From assembly GCA_937934355.1 (NCBI GenBank), contig CALGZY010000148.1, forward strand, positions 1 through 25,944: DNA of 25,944 bases, written 5' to 3'. Below the pieces are notes generated by a model that saw only the letters and a list, made by a program, of their open reading frames with translations, did no database searches and was not told the DNA's origin. This document shows, piece after piece, positions 20,848 to 25,944 of this stretch; position 1 is the stretch's first letter; every line of letters begins with the position of its first letter. Origin of the DNA: an uncultured Collinsella sp. (lineage in GTDB: Bacteria > Actinomycetota > Coriobacteriia > Coriobacteriales > Coriobacteriaceae). Both the position numbers and the translations under genes were made by a program.

Positions 20848-23079
20848 GTGGCACACAACAAACTGGAGGCAAACCTCCAAGATCAGCATGTGCAGGGCGG
20901 GCACGGAGCCATTCCCCTCTCCGCTGGCATGCTGCTCGTAACGCTCGGCGTCGTCTATGGCGACATCGGCACGAGCCCCATGTACACCATGAAATCAATC
21001 GTCGCTAACAACGGCGGCATCGGCACCGTCAGCGAGGACATGATCCTAGGCGCACTTTCGCTCGTCATCTGGACCATGACGCTCGTGACCACGGTCAAGT
21101 ACGTGGTAATCGCCATGAAGGCCGACAACCACAACGAAGGCGGCATCTTCGCCCTGTTCAGTCTCGTGCGCAAGGTGGCGCCATGGCTGATTCTCCCCGC
21201 CATGATCGGCGGCGCGGCACTGCTCGCCGACGGCATCCTCACCCCCGCGGTCACGGTCACCACAGCCATCGAGGGTCTGCGCACCATCGAATGGGGCCAT
21301 GCGCTGCTGGGCGACGGCCAGACCAACGTCATCATCATCACCATCATCATTATCTGCGGCCTATTTGCCATGCAGCGCGCCGGCACCTCGTCAATCGGCA
21401 AGCTCTTCGGCCCGCTCATGACGCTGTGGTTCCTGTTCCTGGCAGGCGCCGGTCTGTTCAACATGCTCGGCAACCTGTCCATCTTGCGCGCGCTCAACCC
21501 CATCCGCGGCATTATGTTCCTGTTCTCGCCCATCAACCATTCGGGCATTATGGTGCTCGGCTTTGTCTTCCTGTCGACAACCGGTGCCGAGGCACTCTAC
21601 TCGGACATGGGCCACGTGGGCAAGGCAAACATCTATGCATCCTGGCCATTTGTTAAGGCGGCCCTTATCCTCAACTATCTGGGTCAGGGAGCTTGGCTAC
21701 TCGCCAATAACTCCAACCCCCAGATGCTCGCGATGGATATCGTTAACCCGTTCTATATGATGCTTCCCGAGCCCCTGCGCCCCTTTGCCATTGTGCTTTC
21801 GGCCGTGGCGGCCATCATCGCCTCGCAGGCGCTCATCACCGGCTCGTTCTCGCTGGTATCCGAGGCCACGCGCCTCAACCTTATGCCGCATCTGCGCATC
21901 CACTACCCCAGCGACACCAAGGGCCAGCTCTATATTCCGCTCATCAACAACATCATGTGGGTCGGCTGCATCTTCATCGTGCTGCTGTTCCAAAACTCCG
22001 AGCGCATGGAGAGCGCCTACGGCCTCGCCATTACCGTGACCATGCTCATGACCACGACGCTTTTGACGAGCTATATCGCTGGCATTCTCAAGCACAAGCT
22101 GGGCGCCTGCGTCTTCGCCCTGCTCTTCGGTGCCATTGAGCTGTGCTTCTTCGCCTCGTGCCTCACCATGTTCTTTGATGGCGGCTATGTGATGATCTTC
22201 CTGGCCGCACTGCTGTTCGGCCTTATGTATGTGTGGCGTCGCGGCACCGCCATCGAGCGCACGCAGACGATTCTGCTGCCCGTCTCCAAGTACATCGACC
22301 AGCTCAATCGCCTGCGCAATGACGAGACCTATCCCGTGCTCGCTGACAATCTGGTATTTCTCACCAACAGCCCCGACCCGCTCACGCTCGACCGCGACGT
22401 GCTCTATTCCATCCTGGATAAGCATCCCAAGCGCGCCAAGGCATATTGGTTCATTAACGTGCACGTTACCGACGAACCCTATACGCACGAGTATTCCGTC
22501 GAGACCTTTGGCACGGACTTCCTCTTCCGCGTTCGCCTGGACCTGGGCTTTAAAGTCAACCAGCGCGTCAACGCTTATCTGCGTCAGATCGTCGGCGACT
22601 TGATGGCATCGGGCGAACTGCCGCCGCAACATCACACCTACTCCATCTACGAGACACGCGGCAACGTGGGTGACTTCCGCTTTTGTATGCTGCGCAAGAT
22701 GCTTGCCCCCGAAACGGACATCAACCGCAATGACCACCGCGTGATGGCCATCAAGTACGCCGTCCGCCGCGCCTGCGGAAGCCCGGCACGCTGGTACGGT
22801 CTAGAAAACTCGGCCATCATCATCGAGTACGTGCCCCTCTTTGCCCGCATGCGCCCGGCCGTTAAACTCGTGCGCACCCAGGTGCCGCTCGAGGTTCAGA
22901 TCGAAGAGGCCGAGGAAATGGAAGTCGACATCTTCTCGGACGACCTGGTCAACGGCAACGAGGCCGGCAAGAGCATGAACGTCGATCCCACCGAGCTGCT
23001 CGAGAGCGTCGCCGATACGCCCGAGCAACAGCAACTCGACGGGCTCGAGAGCACCCAGCTCAACGACGCCAACTTCTAA
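20848..23079 (+). CDS. kup: KUP-family potassium uptake protein
   Basis: Low-affinity K+:H+ symporter of the cytoplasmic membrane. Twelve hydrophobic helices occupy about residues 20-455, beginning with the family signature TLGVVYGDIGTSPMYTMKSI and including ILADGILTPAVTVTTAIEGL, the FLFSPINHSGIMVLGFVFLSTTGAEALYSDMGHVG block and NPQMLAMDIVNPFYMMLPEPL. A hydrophilic cytoplasmic domain of about 290 residues follows, ending in an acidic Asp/Glu/Gln-rich tail. The preferred start is GTG at 20848 because AAGGGAG lies 5 bases upstream; ATG at 20830 is in frame and adds six residues but has no ribosome binding site. I found no c-di-AMP riboswitch of the ydaO type in the short leader. Confidence 0.93.
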   Translation: MAHNKLEANLQDQHVQGGHGAIPLSAGMLLVTLGVVYGDIGTSPMYTMKSIVANNGGIGTVSEDMILGALSLVIWTMTLVTTVKYVVIAMKADNHNEGGIFALFSLVRKVAPWLILPAMIGGAALLADGILTPAVTVTTAIEGLRTIEWGHALLGDGQTNVIIITIIIICGLFAMQRAGTSSIGKLFGPLMTLWFLFLAGAGLFNMLGNLSILRALNPIRGIMFLFSPINHSGIMVLGFVFLSTTGAEALYSDMGHVGKANIYASWPFVKAALILNYLGQGAWLLANNSNPQMLAMDIVNPFYMMLPEPLRPFAIVLSAVAAIIASQALITGSFSLVSEATRLNLMPHLRIHYPSDTKGQLYIPLINNIMWVGCIFIVLLFQNSERMESAYGLAITVTMLMTTTLLTSYIAGILKHKLGACVFALLFGAIELCFFASCLTMFFDGGYVMIFLAALLFGLMYVWRRGTAIERTQTILLPVSKYIDQLNRLRNDETYPVLADNLVFLTNSPDPLTLDRDVLYSILDKHPKRAKAYWFINVHVTDEPYTHEYSVETFGTDFLFRVRLDLGFKVNQRVNAYLRQIVGDLMASGELPPQHHTYSIYETRGNVGDFRFCMLRKMLAPETDINRNDHRVMAIKYAVRRACGSPARWYGLENSAIIIEYVPLFARMRPAVKLVRTQVPLEVQIEEAEEMEVDIFSDDLVNGNEAGKSMNVDPTELLESVADTPEQQQLDGLESTQLNDANF

Positions 23080-23101
23080 CACGCCACCAGCCATTGACGA
23101 C

Positions 23102-23139
23102 AACGGCTCCGCATCTCATAAAAGGTGCGGAGCCGTTTT
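23102..23139 (+). terminator. Intrinsic terminator after kup
   Basis: AACGGCTCCGCA and TGCGGAGCCGTT form a perfect 12-bp stem with a 12-nt loop, followed by TTA. It lies 22 bases past the kup stop and could also serve the converging bile salt hydrolase gene. Confidence 0.88.
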
Positions 23140-23160
23140 ATGTCGCAACGGACCGGTGAG

Positions 23161-24126
23161 CTACGAACGACGCGGCTCGGGAACCACGAGCCTATCGGGG
23201 CCCGCGCCCTCGGCATCCATCAGGCTCACGTAGCGAATCGACGGATCCCCATACATCGCGTAGTAATAATTGCCCGTGCGCGCGCTAAAGCATCCGGTGT
23301 AGATAGTCTTCTCGAACTTGCCATCGCCCATCCTGGACGCTCCCTCGATCATCACCACGCCCTCGAGCGAGCGGAACATGCGAACGACGTTTTCGGTCTC
23401 GCTCTCCTTTTGCGGGTAATTGGCATTGAGGTACGCCGCCTTTACAAAACGGCTCGGCGAATAGCAATCGCCCGGAATGCCGCGCATGCCGGCACCCGCA
23501 CCATAGGGCTTGAGCTCGGCGCCACGCCATGTCGCCGTCTGCGGAAAATCGCTTGTGGCGGTGATATAGGTGCGGAGGTTTTCCATGTGCCACGGGAAGG
23601 TGGGCTGGTTGGCAAGGGTGTCGACCGGATCGTCGTATACATGCAGGCCGTCAGCCATCATCTCGACCACGATGCTGCGCTGGCTGTCGCCGATAATCCA
23701 ATGGAGCAGCGACACGCCCAGCCCCTCTCCGGCAGATTTGGCGACAATCACCGTGTCGCCCAGCGCGGCCTCAACCTCGTCGACCGTCGAGAACGTCGCT
23801 GCCACCCACAGGGGAAACTCATAGGCCGCGATATTGGTCTTGCCGTCGACAGGGCCCTCGGCATACTCGGCATAACCCGGGAAATTGAGACCCGCCACGG
23901 CGAGGCCCGCATCGTTGCCGCAATCAAAGAACATGGGGTAGTTCTTGTAATCGATGCACATACCGATCACCGCGTGTGCCGCCGTCGCGTCGTCGATAAA
24001 CGAATACGGAATGTGGAACCCGCGCGGCATCACGCGAACCTGTTGGCCGTAGTCAAAGCTCCAGTCGAGGTTGCGGCCCAGATACATGTGGCCAGAATTA
24101 TCGGTAAATCGAATACTCGTACACAT
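23161..24126 (-). CDS. Choloylglycine hydrolase family (bile salt hydrolase)
   Basis: Ntn-hydrolase that splits the amide bond of conjugated bile salts (or penicillin V in relatives). 321 residues from ATG at 24126, preceded by GGAGG. The start must be here, because after Met removal Cys2 becomes the N-terminal nucleophile (MCTSIRF). Catalytic residues visible: Cys2, Arg18 and Asp21 (YLGRNLDW), Asn in AGLNFPGYAEY (about 82), Asn in LANQPTF (about 172) and Arg in SPSRFVKAAYL (about 225). No signal peptide, as usual for bile salt hydrolases. Bile salt versus penicillin V preference cannot be settled by eye; a gut actinobacterial context favours bile salts. It is a single-gene unit between terminators. 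Confidence 0.9.
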   Translation of the reverse strand: MCTSIRFTDNSGHMYLGRNLDWSFDYGQQVRVMPRGFHIPYSFIDDATAAHAVIGMCIDYKNYPMFFDCGNDAGLAVAGLNFPGYAEYAEGPVDGKTNIAAYEFPLWVAATFSTVDEVEAALGDTVIVAKSAGEGLGVSLLHWIIGDSQRSIVVEMMADGLHVYDDPVDTLANQPTFPWHMENLRTYITATSDFPQTATWRGAELKPYGAGAGMRGIPGDCYSPSRFVKAAYLNANYPQKESETENVVRMFRSLEGVVMIEGASRMGDGKFEKTIYTGCFSARTGNYYYAMYGDPSIRYVSLMDAEGAGPDRLVVPEPRRS

Positions 24127-24192
24127 AGCGCCTCCTAGCTTTACGTTCTTGCTAATTTCATTGTCTCCAAACAAAAAGGCGCTAAACAGAAA

Positions 24193-24226
24193 AGCCCGGA
24201 CATGACAACAATGTCACGCCCGGGCT
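24193..24226 (-). terminator. Intrinsic terminator downstream of the second deformylase-like gene
   Basis: AGCCCGG and CCGGGCT enclose an inner TGACA/TGTCA hairpin. On the minus strand it is followed by TTTTCTGTTT. It lies beyond repeat copy E on the transcript of the deformylase-like gene and just before the bile salt hydrolase gene. Confidence 0.75.
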
Positions 24227-24263
24227 ATTCAAGCTGGATAAACTCAACCAAGTTAACCCCGCA

Positions 24264-24377
24264 GGTCGTCTAAGGGGTCAAAGTGCCGCAGATTGCCACG
24301 AAAGAGGAGCGCCGCGTACTAACGGTACGCAAGCGACGATTGAGCGGCAAGGTGCGGTGCTTTGATCCCCTTAGACC
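24264..24377 (+). repeat. Structured intergenic repeat, copy E
   Basis: A 114-nt hairpin, the longest copy. Base TCTAAGGGG / CCCCTTAGA, then TCAAAG-tg-CCGCA-ga-TTGCC against GGCAA-gg-TGCGG-tg-CTTTGA. The conserved GAAAGAGGAGC / GCGACGATTGA run follows, and the tip is GCGTAC-TAACG-GTACGC. Relative to copies A, C and D, the opposed GG/GA step sits on swapped arms. The right arm contains the stop codon (24371-24373) of the minus-strand deformylase-like gene. Confidence 0.85.
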
Positions 24378-24790
24378 AACTTGCCGAGACAGTGGTCGAT
24401 CATATGCTGGATCATCTGCGCCTCGAAGCCCACAAAGTCCTGCTTGCGCTCGCGCATCTTGCCGTCGACGATCGCGTCATAGGCGACCTTGCACTTGATA
24501 TAGCGCGTGGACTTGGTGACCTCCTCGTGCGTCAGGCAGCTCTCCTCCATCTTGCTGGCACCCAGGCCAAACACCAGACGGGGGTTGTAAAGCACGTGGG
24601 GCTCACCGGCGTCGTCCAGATAGACGCAGACCTTCTTGGTGACACCGATCTGGTTGGCGGCCAAGCAGCCGGCATCATCGAGCGACTTGATGGTATCAAT
24701 CAGATCCTGAGCGACCGACTCGTCCTCGACAGTCGCAACCTCGCAATGCTGAGACAGGATAGCCTCGTCGCGGCAGAGCTCTTTAATCAT
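24371..24790 (-). CDS. Peptide deformylase-like protein lacking the catalytic glutamate
   Basis: 139 residues. The deformylase fold is recognisable from AGCLAANQIGV (motif I, Gln retained, about 41-51), EESCLT in place of EGCLS (metal Cys kept, Gly replaced by Ser, about 85) and MIQHMIDHCLGKLV (motif III, about 126-139). In motif III, HExDH reads HMIDH: both metal His remain, but the general-base Glu, essential in studied deformylases, is Met. It may bind a metal or formyl-peptide without normal catalysis. The ATG at 24790 is chosen for GGAGG 5 nt upstream; an ATG four codons earlier overlaps that site. TATACT on the minus strand (24824-24829) is a likely -10 box. The stop codon is inside repeat copy E. 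Confidence 0.82.
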   Translation of the reverse strand: MIKELCRDEAILSQHCEVATVEDESVAQDLIDTIKSLDDAGCLAANQIGVTKKVCVYLDDAGEPHVLYNPRLVFGLGASKMEESCLTHEEVTKSTRYIKCKVAYDAIVDGKMRERKQDFVGFEAQMIQHMIDHCLGKLV

Positions 24791-24945
24791 ACGTTCCTCC
24801 ATAGGGGTCGTTGTAACCGCTTAAGTATACGGTACCTACACAATTTCATGCGAAAGATACCGCCCGTCCGTTACAAACCGCCGAACATCAACATGTGAGG
24901 AACACCAACTTCACAAAGGCGATATAGTGGGTGAGTTCGTGTCAA

Positions 24946-24966
24946 TCGGCCTAAACTCGGGGCCGA
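24946..24966. other. Short inverted repeat before the purine permease gene
   Basis: TCGGCC and GGCCGA are separated by 9 bases in the 193-base gap upstream of the permease. No purine or guanine riboswitch core was found there; TATAGT at 24923-24928 is a possible -10 box with no good -35. Confidence 0.35.
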
Positions 24967-24983
24967 ACAAGGAAAGGGTATGC

Positions 24984-25944
24984 ATGGACGAACTATTTCA
25001 CGTCAGCGAGCGCAAGTCCACAATCGGGACCGAACTTCGCGCTGGACTGACAACATTCCTGGCGATGGCCTACATCATCGCCGTCAACCCCGCGGTGCTC
25101 TCGGGCGCCGGCATCGATGCGGGAGCGCTCGCCTGTGCCACCTGCCTGGGTGCTGGCATCATGACCATCTGCATGGGCATCTTCGCCAACCGCCCGCTCG
25201 CCTGCGCTTCGGGCCTGGGCATCAACGCCATGATCGCGGGTATCGCCACCACCATGTGCGGCGGTGACTGGCACGTGGCCATGAGCGTTATCTTCCTCGA
25301 GGGTATCGTCATCTTGTTGCTCGTCCTGTGCGGCCTGCGCGAGGCCATTATGGACGCCATCCCCGTGGTCCTGCGCCACGCCATCTCGGTTGGTCTGGGC
25401 ATGTTCATCGCCATGATCGGCCTGTGTGACGCCGGCATCATCACCGCTGGCGCCGGCACGCTCGTCGGCCTGGGCGACATCACCTCCCCCACCTTTATCG
25501 TCGGCATCATCTCCATCGTCGTGACGGTTGCCCTTGCTTCCCGCAACGTGCCGGGCTCGCTGCTCATCGGCATCATCGTCGCCGTTATCGCCGGTATCCC
25601 GCTGGGCGTCACCCATGCGCCCGAGGGCCTTATCGCCCCGCTCGACTTCTCGACCTTTGGCGCCCCGTTTGCCAGCACCGCCGACGGCAACATGGCCATC
25701 GTGAAGGTTCTGACCGACCCGATGCTGCTCGTCGTTGCCTTCTCGCTGCTCATGAGCGACTTCTTTGACACCATGGGCACCGCGATGGCCGTCGCCAAGC
25801 AGGGCGAGTTCCTGACCGAGGACGGCAATGTCGAGGACATCCGTCCCATCCTGGTCGTCGACTCCGTCGCCGCTGCTGCCGGTGGCTTTATGGGCGTCTC
25901 CTCCATCACCACCTTCGTCGAGTCCACCTCTGGCGCTGCCGACG
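24984..25944 (+). CDS. AzgA-type (NCS2) adenine/guanine/hypoxanthine permease, N-terminal part
   Basis: Runs off the right edge after 320 codons. It begins MDELFHVSERKSTIGTELRAG, then LTTFLAMAYIIAVNPAVLSGAG, the family's opening motif, followed by GIFANRPLACASGLGINAMIAG (the NCS2 substrate-site region, where GLGxNA is conserved), LREAIMDAIPVVLRHAISVGLGMFIAMIG and LLMSDFFDTMGTAMAVAKQ with the DFFDTMGT signature of the AzgA/PbuG/GhxP branch. About seven or eight hydrophobic helices are visible in this part. The ATG at 24984 is preferred over one at 24980 (other frame); GGAAAGGG lies upstream. It imports purine bases with protons; which base is preferred is not readable. Confidence 0.92.
   Translation, partial: MDELFHVSERKSTIGTELRAGLTTFLAMAYIIAVNPAVLSGAGIDAGALACATCLGAGIMTICMGIFANRPLACASGLGINAMIAGIATTMCGGDWHVAMSVIFLEGIVILLLVLCGLREAIMDAIPVVLRHAISVGLGMFIAMIGLCDAGIITAGAGTLVGLGDITSPTFIVGIISIVVTVALASRNVPGSLLIGIIVAVIAGIPLGVTHAPEGLIAPLDFSTFGAPFASTADGNMAIVKVLTDPMLLVVAFSLLMSDFFDTMGTAMAVAKQGEFLTEDGNVEDIRPILVVDSVAAAAGGFMGVSSITTFVESTSGAAD

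Noticed and set aside
24791..24983. Possible purine riboswitch before the AzgA-type permease
   Set aside because: No three-stem purine aptamer core was found; only one 6-bp inverted repeat is seen.

Overview
The window looks like about 26 kb of chromosome from a host-associated Coriobacteriia actinobacterium, most likely Collinsella or a close relative. This rests on the GC-rich codon use, a choloylglycine (bile salt) hydrolase, a SigB/SigF-type sigma operon, an actinobacterial-style RarA and dGTPase-like pair, and gene content that I recall from that group. No database search was possible. I saw no rRNA, tRNA, CRISPR array, insertion sequence or phage gene.

Layout. Positions 1-10073 are mostly on the minus strand. 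They hold the 5' end of alaS, one small plus-strand membrane-protein gene, a compact operon (DUF948-like protein, anti-sigma-like protein, SigB/F-type sigma factor, AI-2E-family permease), rarA, an HD-domain dGTPase-like gene, an orphan type IV prepilin peptidase, a membrane glycosyltransferase, and an rluD-family/lspA pair. Positions 10074-13948 hold an agmatine-type module (APC antiporter plus agmatine deiminase) embedded in long, highly structured non-coding DNA. Positions 13949-17044 hold an RGG-box protein, a DHA2-type drug exporter and a divergent peptide deformylase. Positions 17119-20689 hold an aminotransferase with an in-frame N-terminal XRE DNA-binding domain, and a divergent LysR/EamA pair. 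Positions 20848-25944 hold kup, bile salt hydrolase, a second deformylase-like gene lacking the catalytic Glu, and the 5' part of a purine permease.

The least explained feature is a family of about 60-115 nt intergenic hairpins, with four clear copies and one diverged copy. Stem sequences differ between copies but stay complementary. The stems are interrupted at fixed places by opposed GA dinucleotides (potential tandem sheared G-A pairs), and most copies end in GCGTAC-loop-GTACGC. Non-Watson-Crick pairs in the outer stems are G-T on one strand and A-C on the other, which points to one functional strand. Four of the five copies lie at the 3' end of a gene, always with that strand antisense to the gene. 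Two copies also carry a second hairpin with a two-base-pair compensatory change.

Other points of interest are the XRE-aminotransferase fusion, which has a good internal ribosome binding site and its own TTGAAC operator cluster; the two deformylase-like proteins with substitutions at key active-site positions; the acidic/RGG-repeat protein; and an anti-sigma-like protein whose ATP-binding motifs look eroded.
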